Source: an uncultured Oscillospiraceae bacterium (lineage in GTDB: Bacteria > Bacillota > Clostridia > Oscillospirales > Oscillospiraceae). From it: a DNA stretch of 62,323 bases. The notes beneath the pieces are model-generated. The model had not been told where the DNA came from, ran no database searches, and saw only the letters and a list, made by a program, of their open reading frames with translations. Each line of letters begins with the position of its first letter. Within the stretch, counting starts at the first letter, position 1. The DNA is taken from assembly GCA_934597345.1 (NCBI GenBank), contig CAKTRJ010000010.1, positions 1 to 62,323 of the forward strand, in the 5' to 3' direction. Shown piece by piece: positions 51,909-60,598 of the stretch. Position numbers and translations under genes: made by a program.

Positions 51909-51935
51909 ATGCCGCCCCTTTCGGGCGGCATTTTT
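51909..51935 (+). terminator. Hairpin between SCIFF gene and maturase (attenuator)
   Basis: ATGCCGCCC (51909-51917) and GGGCGGCAT (51923-51931) form a 9-bp stem with a 5-base loop, followed by TTTT. It should end most transcripts after the peptide gene and let a minor part continue into the maturase. Confidence 0.88.
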
Positions 51936-51972
51936 AGCGTGACCCATACTACCGTGAAGGGAATTTCGATAT

Positions 51973-53358
51973 ATGATCCATCAATACAAACTGGGCGGCT
52001 ATAACATCGTGCTGGACATCTGCTCCGGCTCTGTCCACGCGGTGGACGAGCTGGCCTATGACATCATCGCCATGTTCGAGAGCGATAGCCGCGACACCAT
52101 TATCCGTGAGCTGACCGACAAGTACCACGCCGCCGAGGGCGTCACGGCGGAGGAGGTGGGCGAGTGCTATGACCAGATCGCGCAGCTGAAGGCGGCGGGC
52201 AAGCTGTTCACCGAGGACACCTTCCAGCCTATGGCGGGCGAACTGAAGGCACGCACCTCCGGCGTGATCAAGGCGCTGTGCCTGCACATTGCCCATACCT
52301 GCAACCTCAACTGCTCCTACTGCTTCGCCAGTCAGGGCAAGTACCATGGCGACCGCGCCCTGATGAGCTATGAGGTGGGCAAGCGGGCGCTGGATTTCCT
52401 CATTGAAAACTCCGGCTCCCGTCACAATCTGGAGGTAGACTTCTTCGGCGGCGAGCCGCTGATGAACTTCGACGTGGTGAAGCAGCTGGTGGCCTACGCC
52501 CGCTCCATTGAGAAGCAGCATAACAAGCATTTCCGCTTTACACTGACTACCAACGGCGTGCTGATCGACGATGATGTGATCGACTTCGCCAATCGTGAGA
52601 TGAGCAACGTGGTGCTGAGTCTGGACGGCCGCAAGGAGGTTCACGACCGCTACCGCGTGGACTACGCCGGAAACGGCAGCTGGGAGAAGATCGTTCCCAA
52701 GTTCCAGAAGCTGGTGGCTGCCCGCGACGGGAAGAACTACTACATGCGGGGAACCTTCACCCACGCCAACCCGGACTTTCTGGAGGATATCAAGACCATG
52801 CTGGCTCTGGGCTTCTCCGAGTTGAGCATGGAGCCTGTGGTGGCCGCCGCCGACGATCCCTCCGCTCTGACCGAGGCGGACAGAGCCGTGGTCATGGAGC
52901 AGTACGAGAAGCTGGCGGAGCTGATGCTGGAGCGTGACAGGGAGGGTAAGCCCTTTACTTTCTACCACTATATGATCGATCTGAAGGGCGGCCCCTGTAT
53001 CTATAAGCGCATTTCCGGCTGCGGCTCCGGCACGGAGTACATGGCTGTCACCCCGTGGGGCGACCTGTATCCCTGCCATCAGTTCGTGGGCGACGAGAAG
53101 TTCAAGCTGGGCGATATCTGGCACGGTGTGGACAACCACGCCATTCAGGAGGAGTTCGCCTCCTGCAACGTCTACGCCCGCGAGGAGTGCCGCGACTGCT
53201 GGGCGCGGCTGTACTGCTCCGGCGGCTGTGCCGCCAACGCCTATCACGCCACCGGTTCCGTCCGCGGCGTGTATGAGGCGGGCTGCGAGCTGTTCCGCAA
53301 GCGCATGGAGTGCGCCATCATGGTGGCGGTGGCCCGCGAGCTGGGCGGCGCTCAATGA
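51973..53358 (+). CDS. scfB: SCIFF peptide radical SAM maturase
   Basis: A 461-residue radical SAM/SPASM enzyme that forms thioether cross-links in the SCIFF precursor. An N-terminal RRE-like part is followed by the cluster-binding C110, C114 and C117 (CNLNCSYCFA). The middle is the TIM barrel with FFGGEPLMNF and TLTTNGVLID. The SPASM end has CIYKRISGCGSG, CHQF, CRDCWARLYCSGGC and CELF for two more Fe-S clusters. Its start is 83 bases after the peptide gene. It overlaps the next gene, the decarboxylase-family one, by 4 bases. Confidence 0.93.
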   Translation: MIHQYKLGGYNIVLDICSGSVHAVDELAYDIIAMFESDSRDTIIRELTDKYHAAEGVTAEEVGECYDQIAQLKAAGKLFTEDTFQPMAGELKARTSGVIKALCLHIAHTCNLNCSYCFASQGKYHGDRALMSYEVGKRALDFLIENSGSRHNLEVDFFGGEPLMNFDVVKQLVAYARSIEKQHNKHFRFTLTTNGVLIDDDVIDFANREMSNVVLSLDGRKEVHDRYRVDYAGNGSWEKIVPKFQKLVAARDGKNYYMRGTFTHANPDFLEDIKTMLALGFSELSMEPVVAAADDPSALTEADRAVVMEQYEKLAELMLERDREGKPFTFYHYMIDLKGGPCIYKRISGCGSGTEYMAVTPWGDLYPCHQFVGDEKFKLGDIWHGVDNHAIQEEFASCNVYAREECRDCWARLYCSGGCAANAYHATGSVRGVYEAGCELFRKRMECAIMVAVARELGGAQ

Positions 53359-54689
53359 GTACCCCCATCTGCGATTTCGTCCGCCGCTACCAGAACAGCG
53401 ATGCCGTCCGGCTCCACATGCCGGGCCATAAGGGGAAGCCTCTTCTGGGTTTTGAGCCGTGGGACATTACGGAGATCGACGGCGCGGACGAGCTGTTCAC
53501 TCCCCACGGCATCATTGCCGAGAGCGAGGCCCAGGCAAGCGCCTTGTTCGGCGCGCACACGGTGTATTCCACCGGCGGCTCCACCCTGTGTATTCAGACT
53601 ATGCTGCACCTGACGGCGCTGTACGCCGCGTCAAAAGGGGAGAAACCCCGTATTCTGGCGGCCCGCAATGCCCATAAGGCCTTCGTCAACGCCGCCGCCC
53701 TGCTGGATATCGACGTCCGGTGGCTCTATCCGGAGATGGACAGCGGCTATGTCAGCTGTCCGGTGACGGCACGGCAGGCAGCACAGGCGCTGGCAGAGCA
53801 GCCGTCCGTTACGGCGGTGTACCTTACCAGTCCGGATTACCTGGGAAATGTGCAGGACATTCAGGGCATCGCGGAGGTTTGCCATCGTGCCGATGTGCTG
53901 CTGCTGGTGGACAACGCTCACGGCGCGTATCTGAAACTCCTGCCTCAGCCCCGCCATCCCATGGGTCTGGGCGCGGATATGTGCTGCGATTCCGCCCACA
54001 AGACGCTGGGCGTCATCACCGGCGGCGCGTATCTGCATATTTCCCGCGCCGCACCGGCGCTGCTGGCCCGTCAGGCCAAGGCATCCATGGCGCTGTTCGG
54101 CTCCAGCAGTCCGTCCTATCTCATTTTGCAGTCGCTGGACGCCGCCAATGACCGGATGGAAGCCTTTTCCCGGCAGCTGGCGGAATTCCTGCCTGTTGTA
54201 GACGGGCTGAAGGCCCGTCTGGCGACCCATGGCTATGGGCTGGCCGGAGAGGAACCCCTGAAGCTGACACTCTGCCCCAAGTCCTTCGGCTACACCGGAA
54301 CGGAGATCGCCGGACCATTGGAGCGCCACGGAATGTACCCGGAGTTTTACGACCCGGATCATGTGGTGCTGATGCTGACGCCCTATAACGACGCCAATGA
54401 ATTGAACCGGCTGGAGACGGTGCTTTGCGGCCTGCCGCGAAAGGCGCCTGTCGCCGCCGTGCCGCCATCCGCACCGCGCCCTGTGCCGGTGCTGACGCCC
54501 CGTCAGGCCATCCTGTCGGAGAGTGAGACGCTTCCGATCGCGCAATGCCTGAACCGCGTCTCCGCTGCGGCAGCCATCAGCTGTCCGCCTGCCATTCCGC
54601 TGGCCGTCTGCGGCGAGCGGATCGACCGACAGGTGCTGGACTGCTTCCGGTATTATGGCATCACCCACTGCGCAGTGGTGAAAGAGTAA
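53355..54689 (+). CDS. Orn/Lys/Arg decarboxylase-family PLP enzyme
   Basis: A 444-residue fold-type I PLP enzyme. RLHMPGHKGK, DITEIDGADELFTPHGIIAESEAQASALFGA, VLLLVDNAHGAYL and the PLP-lysine SAHKTLGVITGGAYL are typical of the short Orn/Lys/Arg decarboxylase family. The length fits the YaaO-like short form. It should decarboxylate a basic amino acid, but the substrate is undetermined. It is coupled to the SCIFF maturase by an ATGA overlap, and a terminator follows. Confidence 0.85.
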   Translation: MSTPICDFVRRYQNSDAVRLHMPGHKGKPLLGFEPWDITEIDGADELFTPHGIIAESEAQASALFGAHTVYSTGGSTLCIQTMLHLTALYAASKGEKPRILAARNAHKAFVNAAALLDIDVRWLYPEMDSGYVSCPVTARQAAQALAEQPSVTAVYLTSPDYLGNVQDIQGIAEVCHRADVLLLVDNAHGAYLKLLPQPRHPMGLGADMCCDSAHKTLGVITGGAYLHISRAAPALLARQAKASMALFGSSSPSYLILQSLDAANDRMEAFSRQLAEFLPVVDGLKARLATHGYGLAGEEPLKLTLCPKSFGYTGTEIAGPLERHGMYPEFYDPDHVVLMLTPYNDANELNRLETVLCGLPRKAPVAAVPPSAPRPVPVLTPRQAILSESETLPIAQCLNRVSAAAAISCPPAIPLAVCGERIDRQVLDCFRYYGITHCAVVKE

Positions 54690-54690
54690 G

Positions 54691-54719
54691 AAGGTCATGG
54701 CATTGCCATGGCCTTTTTG
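54691..54719 (+). terminator. Terminator after the decarboxylase-family gene
   Basis: A 12-bp stem with one G-T pair at about 54691-54702 and 54704-54715, followed by TTTT. Confidence 0.85.
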
Positions 54720-54779
54720 TGTGAGCAATATGTACAAAATGAAATATGTAAATTTGTGACTTTTTAACATAAGCGGCCA

Positions 54780-54808
54780 TTGACTTTGCCTCACATACAG
54801 ACTATAAT
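54780..54808 (+). promoter_or_regulatory. Promoter of the MATE exporter gene
   Basis: TTGACT at 54780-54785 and TATAAT at 54803-54808 are 17 bases apart. Confidence 0.78.
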
Positions 54809-54846
54809 CGGTCAGCAAAATCAAAGAGGAAAAGTCGAGGCTTTTT

Positions 54847-56346
54847 ATGGAACGGAAGAGTCATGCCATCAAGTCGCTTTTCCAGCCCATGGATCTGACA
54901 CAGGGGACATGCTGGAAAACGATCCTTATTTTTTCGCTGCCCATTATTCTATCCTACCTTTTGCAGCAGGTGTATTCCATCAGTGACGCGGCCATCGTGG
55001 GCCAGACACTGACGGCCCAGGAGGTGGCCGGCGTCAACGACACCACGTCGCTGGTGTTTATCTTTTTGCAGTTTGCTTTCGGCGTCAGCGCCGGCTTCTG
55101 CGTGGTCACCTCATGCAGCGTAGGCTGCCGCGATCAGGCGGGCGTCCGCCGCTCGCTGGCCACGCAGATCATCCTGTCCACAGTGCTGACGGTGCTGCTG
55201 ACCGCTCTGGCGTTGGCCCTGCTGAATCCCATGCTGGCGTGGATCAACGTGACGCCGGACAATGGCGAGGTCTATTGCGCGGCGTTTACCTACTGCGCCA
55301 TTATTTTTGCCGGTATCGGCGCGCAGCTGTTCTATAACTTCATCTGCTCGTTCCTGCGCAGTATGGGCGATTCCGTGACGCCGCTGCTGTTCCTGCTGTT
55401 TTCCACGGTGCTGAACGTGGGGCTGGATCTGCTGTTCATCATCGTGTTCCGCTGGGGTGTGGCGGGCGCGGCCGTGGCCACCGTATCGGCGCAGCTGATC
55501 AGCACGGTGGCCTGCTTTGTCTACGCCTTTGCCCACTATCCGGACATCCGCCTTCAGCGGAAGGATTGGCACATCACATGGTGGGATGTGCGCCGCCATG
55601 TGACCCAGGGCGTACCGCTGGGCTTACAGTTTTCCGTGCTGGCCATCGGCATCATCGTGATGCAGAGCGTTGTGGTACAGTTTGATACGCTGGGCGGCCA
55701 GATGGTCTCCAGCGCCGCCCAGAACGGCTTCGGCGCGGCCAACAAGCTGTCCAATCTGGCGGCCACCCCTATGAACGGACTGGGCGCGGCTATGACCAGC
55801 TTCACCGCCCAGAATCTGGGCGCGGGCAAACCGGAGCGCATCAAGAAGGGGACCCTTCAGGCACTGGTCATGACGGCAGTGATCGCGGCGGTCGCCGTGG
55901 CTGCCGGACTGCTGGTGATGCGGGACGGCTTCTATCTCTATGTGTTCCTCAGCGCCGACAAGGTGACGGAGGAGACCATCCGTTACGGCAATACCTTCCT
56001 GTATGTGGATTTCAGCATGTACCTGTTTCTGGGCTTTATCTTCGTGGTTCGCAACTGCGTGCAGGGCATCGGAAAATCCCAGTTCGTGCTGGGCGCAGGC
56101 GCGGCGGAGCTGGTGGCCCGCGTCACGGTATGTCTGCTGCTTCCGCCGCTTTTCGCCGGAGGCCCTGTCAGCGCCGCAGCCGCACCGCTGGCGTTCTATG
56201 CCCTGTGTGCCGCCGATCCTTTTGCTTGGATCGCCGCCGACTCTGTGCTGCTGGTGCCCTTCATCCGCAACATCATGAAGAAGGACTACCGTTATATGTA
56301 CAAGCGCAATACTCACCACTACGAGCTGGAAAGCGAGAGGAGCTGA
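54847..56346 (+). CDS. MATE family efflux transporter
   Basis: A 499-residue protein with twelve hydrophobic segments and the MATE pattern: LTQGTCWKTILIFSLPIILSYLLQQVYSISDAAIVGQ, GAGKPERIKKG in the middle loop and the repeated PxGLQ-type motif (GVPLGLQFSVLAIGI). It should export cationic compounds with sodium or protons. The ATG has GAGG-type sequence upstream. It precedes the phosphatase gene by 3 bases, so the two are one unit. Confidence 0.92.
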   Translation: MERKSHAIKSLFQPMDLTQGTCWKTILIFSLPIILSYLLQQVYSISDAAIVGQTLTAQEVAGVNDTTSLVFIFLQFAFGVSAGFCVVTSCSVGCRDQAGVRRSLATQIILSTVLTVLLTALALALLNPMLAWINVTPDNGEVYCAAFTYCAIIFAGIGAQLFYNFICSFLRSMGDSVTPLLFLLFSTVLNVGLDLLFIIVFRWGVAGAAVATVSAQLISTVACFVYAFAHYPDIRLQRKDWHITWWDVRRHVTQGVPLGLQFSVLAIGIIVMQSVVVQFDTLGGQMVSSAAQNGFGAANKLSNLAATPMNGLGAAMTSFTAQNLGAGKPERIKKGTLQALVMTAVIAAVAVAAGLLVMRDGFYLYVFLSADKVTEETIRYGNTFLYVDFSMYLFLGFIFVVRNCVQGIGKSQFVLGAGAAELVARVTVCLLLPPLFAGGPVSAAAAPLAFYALCAADPFAWIAADSVLLVPFIRNIMKKDYRYMYKRNTHHYELESERS

Positions 56347-56349
56347 CCC

Positions 56350-56805
56350 ATGACAAGGATGCTGTTTGTGTGCCTGGGCAACATCTGCCGCAGTCCCATG
56401 GCGGAATTCATCATGAAGGACATGGTGAAGAAAGCCGGTCTGGCCGACCGGTTCGAGATTGCCTCCGCCGCCACCAGCCGGGAGGAGATCGGCAACCCCG
56501 TGTATCCGCCTGCCCGCCAGAAGCTGGCCCAGCACGGCATCGGCTGCAAGGGCAAGACAGCCCGCCAGCTGACCGCGGAGGATTACGGCTATTATGACCT
56601 GCTGATCGGAATGGAGGAGGCCAATCTGCGGAACATGCGCCGCATCTGCGGCGGCGATCCGGAGAGGAAGATGCACCTGATGCTGGAGGGCACCACCCAT
56701 CCCGGCGATGTGGCGGATCCCTGGTATACCGGGGACTTTGACACCGCGTGGCGGGATATCGAGGACGGCTGCCGTGCGCTGCTGGCGTGGCTGACGCAGA
56801 AGTAA
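56350..56805 (+). CDS. Low-molecular-weight protein-tyrosine phosphatase
   Basis: A 151-residue phosphatase with the P-loop C8LGNICR14S15 (FVCLGNICRSPMAEF) and the general-acid Asp in the DPWYTGDFD region near the end. It should act on protein tyrosine phosphate; related arsenate reductases differ in the loop. A second in-frame ATG three codons later is possible. It lies 3 bases after the MATE gene and before an operon-ending terminator. Confidence 0.94.
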   Translation: MTRMLFVCLGNICRSPMAEFIMKDMVKKAGLADRFEIASAATSREEIGNPVYPPARQKLAQHGIGCKGKTARQLTAEDYGYYDLLIGMEEANLRNMRRICGGDPERKMHLMLEGTTHPGDVADPWYTGDFDTAWRDIEDGCRALLAWLTQK

Positions 56806-56818
56806 ATACAAAACGAAG

Positions 56819-56851
56819 CGGGCGGAAGGAAGCGATCTTCCGCCCGTTTTC
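56819..56851 (+). terminator. Terminator after the phosphatase gene
   Basis: CGGGCGGAAG (56819-56828) and CTTCCGCCCG (56837-56846) form a 10-bp perfect stem followed by TTTTCC. Confidence 0.88.
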
Positions 56852-56864
56852 CTGTCAAATCGTC

Positions 56865-56893
56865 TTGACGATACTGCCATATTACGGTACACT
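56865..56893 (+). promoter_or_regulatory. Promoter of the feoAB operon
   Basis: TTGACG at 56865-56870 and TACACT at 56888-56893 are 17 bases apart. The 18-bp palindrome of the DUF2325 gene is not found here. Confidence 0.7.
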
Positions 56894-56936
56894 TACACTG
56901 TGATAAGGGACAAATCCACAAGGGAAGGATACATAT

Positions 56937-59306
56937 ATGGAAGTAAAGCAAGAGAGAAAAATGATGCTGGACAAGCTGGAGATCGGCCAGTCGGCCCGGA
57001 TCACGGCAGTGGGCGGAGAGGGCGCCCTGCGCCAGCATTTTCTGGATATGGGACTGATCCCCGGCGCGGAGGTGACGCTGGTGAAATTCGCACCCATGGG
57101 CGACCCCATGGAGCTGCGGATACACGGCTATGAGCTGACGCTGCGGCTGGCGGACGCCGGGAAGATCGAGATCACACCGGTAGACGCTATCCGCCGGACG
57201 TCCGTTCCGGCGGCGAATTGCCTTGACTGTGAGCATCCCGGTCTGGGCGAGGGAGGCAGATTTCATGTCAAGGAAGATGAGCACCCCCTGCCGGAGGAGA
57301 CCACGCTGACCTTCGCGCTGGCGGGCAACCAGAACTGCGGCAAGACCACGCTGTTCAATCAATTGACCGGTTCCAACCAGCATGTGGGCAATTTCCCCGG
57401 CGTGACGGTGGACCGCAAGAGCGGCGCTATCCGGGATTACCCCAACACCGAGATCACAGACCTGCCGGGCATTTACTCCATGTCGCCCTATACCAGCGAG
57501 GAGATCGTCACCCGGCAATTCATCATCAATGAAAAGCCCACCGGCATCATCAACATCGTGGACGCCACCAACATCGAGCGGAATCTCTATCTGACCATGC
57601 AGCTTCTGGAGCTGGATGTGCCAATGGTGCTGGCCCTGAACATGATGGACGAGGTGCGGGGCAACGGCGGCTCCATCCGCATCAATGAGATGGAGGCTAT
57701 GCTGGGCATCCCGGTGGTGCCCATCTCCGCCGCCAGAAACGAGGGCGTGGATGAGCTGGTGCGCCATGCGGTGCATGTGGCCAAATATCAGGAGAAGCCG
57801 GGCCGCACCGATTTCTGCGGCATGAACGATCACGGCGGCGCGGTGCACCGGTGTCTCCACGCCATCATGCACCTGATCGCCGACCATGCCGAGACCGCGG
57901 GGATCCCTGTCCGCTTCGCCGCCACCAAGCTGGTGGAGGGCGACCCGCGTGTGCTGGAGGCGCTGGCGCTGGATCAGAACGAGCGGGAGATGCTGGAGCA
58001 TATCATCCTGCAAATGGAGACGGAGCGGGGACTTGATCGCTCTGCCGCCATCGCGGATATGCGGTTTTCCTTCATTCAGGAGCTGGTGGACGCCACCGTG
58101 GTGAAGCCTCACGAGAGCCGTGAGCACCTCCGCAGCCAGAAGATCGACCGTTTTCTGACGGGGAAATATACCGCCATCCCGGCCTTTATCGGCATTATGG
58201 GATTGGTATTCTTCCTGACCTTCAACGTCATTGGCGCATGGCTGCAAAGACTGCTGGCGAGCGGTATCGCGTGGCTGACGGAGGTGGTCGACAATGCGCT
58301 GGTGTCGTGGGAGGTGAACGACGCGGTGCGCTCACTGGTGGTGGATGGCGTGTTTACCGGCGTGGGCAGTGTGCTGAGCTTTCTGCCAATCATCGTGACG
58401 CTGTTCTTCTTCCTGTCCCTTCTGGAGGACACCGGCTATATGGCCCGTGTGGCCTTCGTCATGGACAAGCTGCTGCGGAAGATCGGTCTGTCCGGCCGCA
58501 GCATCGTTCCTATGCTGATCGGCTTCGGCTGCACGGTGCCGGGCGTCATGGCCAGCCGTACCTTGCCGTCGGAGCGTGACCGGAAGATGACCATTCTGCT
58601 GACGCCCTTTATGAGCTGCTCGGCCAAGCTGCCCATCTACGGCTTCTTTACCGCCGCCTTTTTCCCCGGACGGGGCGGCCTTGTGATGGTGGGGCTTTAC
58701 TTTCTGGGCATCGCCATCGGTATTCTGGTGGCGCTGATCTTCAAAAATACACTGTTCCGCGGCGAGGCGGTACCCTTTGTCATGGAGCTGCCCAATTACC
58801 GCATGCCGGGATTGAAGAATGTGGGCCAGCTGCTGTGGGATAAGGCCAAGGACTTTTTGCAGCGGGCCTTTACGGTGATCTTTCTGGCCACCATCGTTAT
58901 CTGGTTTTTGCAGACCTTTGACCTGCGGCTTCAGATCGTGCAGGATTCCCAGAACAGTATTCTGGCGCTGGTGGCCAGCTATATCGCGCCTATCTTCAAG
59001 CCGCTGGGCTTTGGCGACTGGCGCATCTCCACGGCATTGATCACCGGCTTTATTGCCAAGGAGAGTGTGGTCTCCACCCTGATGGTGCTGGTGGGCGACG
59101 GTATTACCTCACTGCTGACGGTGGGAACGGCCGTGCCGCTGCTGGTGTTCTGCCTGCTGTATACGCCCTGTGTGGCGGCCATCGCTTCGGTGCGCCGTGA
59201 GCTGGGCGGCAAATGGGCGCTGGGCATGGTGGCGATGCAATGCGGCATCGCGTGGGTCTGCGCCTGCCTGACGCGGACGGTGCTGCTGTTGGCGGGGGTG
59301 GCCTGA
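56937..59306 (+). CDS. feoB: Ferrous iron transporter, FeoA-FeoB fusion
   Basis: A 789-residue fusion protein. Residues 10-82 are an SH3-like FeoA domain (LDKLEIGQSARITAVGGEG ... LGLIPGAEVTLVK, GYELTLRLADAGKI). After a linker come the cytosolic FeoB G-protein domain, with GNQNCGKT (G1, 130-137), NFPGVTVDRK, DLPG and NMMDE, and then about ten membrane segments with the FeoB Gate motifs GCTVPGVMASR and SCSAKLP. It imports ferrous iron. The fusion makes a fixed one-to-one ratio of FeoA and FeoB. GGGAAGGAT precedes the ATG. Confidence 0.95.
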   Translation: MEVKQERKMMLDKLEIGQSARITAVGGEGALRQHFLDMGLIPGAEVTLVKFAPMGDPMELRIHGYELTLRLADAGKIEITPVDAIRRTSVPAANCLDCEHPGLGEGGRFHVKEDEHPLPEETTLTFALAGNQNCGKTTLFNQLTGSNQHVGNFPGVTVDRKSGAIRDYPNTEITDLPGIYSMSPYTSEEIVTRQFIINEKPTGIINIVDATNIERNLYLTMQLLELDVPMVLALNMMDEVRGNGGSIRINEMEAMLGIPVVPISAARNEGVDELVRHAVHVAKYQEKPGRTDFCGMNDHGGAVHRCLHAIMHLIADHAETAGIPVRFAATKLVEGDPRVLEALALDQNEREMLEHIILQMETERGLDRSAAIADMRFSFIQELVDATVVKPHESREHLRSQKIDRFLTGKYTAIPAFIGIMGLVFFLTFNVIGAWLQRLLASGIAWLTEVVDNALVSWEVNDAVRSLVVDGVFTGVGSVLSFLPIIVTLFFFLSLLEDTGYMARVAFVMDKLLRKIGLSGRSIVPMLIGFGCTVPGVMASRTLPSERDRKMTILLTPFMSCSAKLPIYGFFTAAFFPGRGGLVMVGLYFLGIAIGILVALIFKNTLFRGEAVPFVMELPNYRMPGLKNVGQLLWDKAKDFLQRAFTVIFLATIVIWFLQTFDLRLQIVQDSQNSILALVASYIAPIFKPLGFGDWRISTALITGFIAKESVVSTLMVLVGDGITSLLTVGTAVPLLVFCLLYTPCVAAIASVRRELGGKWALGMVAMQCGIAWVCACLTRTVLLLAGVA

Positions 59307-59449
59307 TGAATCTGGCCACGATACTGGTTTTGCTGGCGCTGGCTGCCGCTGTGACAGCCGCGGTCCGGGTCTACCGGAAACAGGGAAAATCCGATTGCTG
59401 CCGCGGCGGCTGCGGCAGCTGTGATACATGCTGTAAAAAGAAGAGGTAA
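59306..59449 (+). CDS. FeoB-associated Cys-rich membrane protein
   Basis: A 47-residue protein with an N-terminal membrane segment (MNLATILVLLALAAAVTAAVRVY) and a tail of seven cysteines, DCCRGGCGSCDTCCKKKR. Its ATG overlaps the feoB stop by 1 base (TGATG). It is the FeoC-like Cys-rich partner common next to feoB in Clostridia. It could hold a metal or sense iron at the transporter's cytosolic side. Confidence 0.88.
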   Translation: MNLATILVLLALAAAVTAAVRVYRKQGKSDCCRGGCGSCDTCCKKKR

Positions 59450-59451
59450 CC

Positions 59452-60102
59452 ATGCTGCGTTCTGCGATTTTTGATTTGGACGGCCTGCTGATCGACAGCG
59501 AGACCGTTGCCTATCACATTGACCGGGATATCCTGCGGTATTACGGCCACGATTTCACGCTGACCCACTATGCGGAGAAGTACAGCGGCCGGACGATCCT
59601 GCGGAATATGACGGACTTCATCGAGGAGTACGCCCTGCCTATCACGGTGGAGGAGGGCATCCGGCAATACGAGAAATGGGAGGCTGAATATGTCCGCCGG
59701 GGCATTCCGCTGAAAACCGGTGCGCGGGAGCTGCTGGCCTGGCTGAAGGAGCAGGGCTGCCTGATTTCGCTGGCAAGTTCCAGCATCGAGTCCAGAGCGA
59801 AAACGATCCTGGATCAGAACGGCGCTACCGGTTATTTTGACTTCTTTACCTTCGGCCCGGAGGTGAAGAACGGCAAACCCGCGCCGGATATCTTCCTGAA
59901 GGCTTTGGAAAAGACCGGCGCTGCGGCGGAGGATTCGCTGGTGCTGGAGGACAGCGACGCCGGTGTGCGTGCCGCCGTGGCGGCGGGGATCCCGGTGGCC
60001 TGTGTACCGGATGTGGCCCTGCCCGGCGAGGGGACGCTGCAAATGGCAACGGGTGTGTTTGACTCGCTGCTTCAGGTCATGGAATGGCTCAAAACAAGAT
60101 AA
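59452..60102 (+). CDS. HAD-family hydrolase, phosphoglucomutase-like
   Basis: A 216-residue HAD phosphatase or sugar phosphomutase of the beta-phosphoglucomutase-like group. Motifs: FDLDGLLIDSE (nucleophile D), SLASSSIESRAK, KPAPDIFLKALEKTG and LEDSDAGVRAAVAAG. The substrate is a small phosphorylated metabolite; it cannot be decided here. It lies 2 bases after the Cys-rich gene but has no known iron link, so co-transcription could be incidental. Confidence 0.88.
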   Translation: MLRSAIFDLDGLLIDSETVAYHIDRDILRYYGHDFTLTHYAEKYSGRTILRNMTDFIEEYALPITVEEGIRQYEKWEAEYVRRGIPLKTGARELLAWLKEQGCLISLASSSIESRAKTILDQNGATGYFDFFTFGPEVKNGKPAPDIFLKALEKTGAAAEDSLVLEDSDAGVRAAVAAGIPVACVPDVALPGEGTLQMATGVFDSLLQVMEWLKTR

Positions 60103-60138
60103 AAAAGGTGCCTGCTGGATGCAGCAGGCACCTTTTTT
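60101..60138. terminator. Terminator after the HAD gene, also for the ModE-like gene
   Basis: A perfect 17-bp stem at 60101-60117 and 60122-60138 with a GATG loop and A6/T6 ends. It starts within the HAD stop codon and lies 6 bases from the end of the convergent minus-strand gene. Confidence 0.92.
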
Positions 60139-60144
60139 ATGGGG

Positions 60145-60495
60145 TCATTCTTCCATAAACAGGGCGAATTTTTCGGCGAACAGCCTGTCGCCGCAGTCGT
60201 GCAGCTCCTGACAGAACTGGTCATAGGCCGTCAGCAAAGCCTTGCCCTCCGGCGTCAGGGCAGCGCCGCCGCCGTGCCTGCCGCCGGTGGTGGAGGCCAG
60301 CAGCTTGAAGCCCAGCGCGTTCTCGGCGTTTTTGATGACCGTCCACGCCTTGGAGTAGGCCATCTCCATCTCAGCCGCCGCGGCGCGCAGAGAATGGAGC
60401 CGCTCCACACGGTGCAGCAGCTGGGCAACGCCGGGGCCGAAGCATTTTGCGTCGGTGAACAGGCGGCAGGATAGATTGTAGCGTAATTCTTTCAT
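60145..60495 (-). CDS. ModE-like winged-HTH molybdate-type regulator
   Basis: A 116-residue DNA-binding protein like the N-terminal ModE/LysR-type HTH: RVERLHSLRAAAAEMEMAYSKAWTVIKNAENALGFKLL and the wing TGGRHGGGAALTPEGKALLTAYDQF. No C-terminal Mop domain is present, so molybdate sensing would need another part. Divergent to yqeB, a selenium-dependent molybdenum hydroxylase accessory gene. The promoter TTGACG-17-TACAAT on the minus strand ends 6 bases before the ATG, so the mRNA is probably leaderless. Confidence 0.82.
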   Translation of the reverse strand: MKELRYNLSCRLFTDAKCFGPGVAQLLHRVERLHSLRAAAAEMEMAYSKAWTVIKNAENALGFKLLASTTGGRHGGGAALTPEGKALLTAYDQFCQELHDCGDRLFAEKFALFMEE

Positions 60496-60573
60496 GAGAA
60501 TATTGTATCAGCCTGAGAGACAATCGTCAAGGTCATGATTGACTATCTCCGCGGGAAGTGTTATTCTCATGAA
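60491..60573. promoter_or_regulatory. Divergent promoters of the ModE-like gene and yqeB with a 12-base inverted repeat
   Basis: TTCATGAGAATA (60491-60502) and TATTCTCATGAA (60562-60573) are exact inverted copies 59 bases apart. The first covers the start codon and the end of the -10 box of the ModE-like gene (TTGACG 60530-60525, TACAAT 60507-60502). The second covers the -10 box of yqeB (TTGACT 60539-60544, TATTCT 60562-60567). Each copy sits at a promoter, as expected of an operator pair. Confidence 0.72.
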
Positions 60574-60598
60574 AAAGAAACGGCAGGGAGGTGCGCCT

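Noticed and set aside
56865..56936. The TTAGCATATGCTAA palindrome before feoAB
   Set aside because: I looked for a site like the one at the DUF2325 gene to link both to an iron regulator, but found no copy there.
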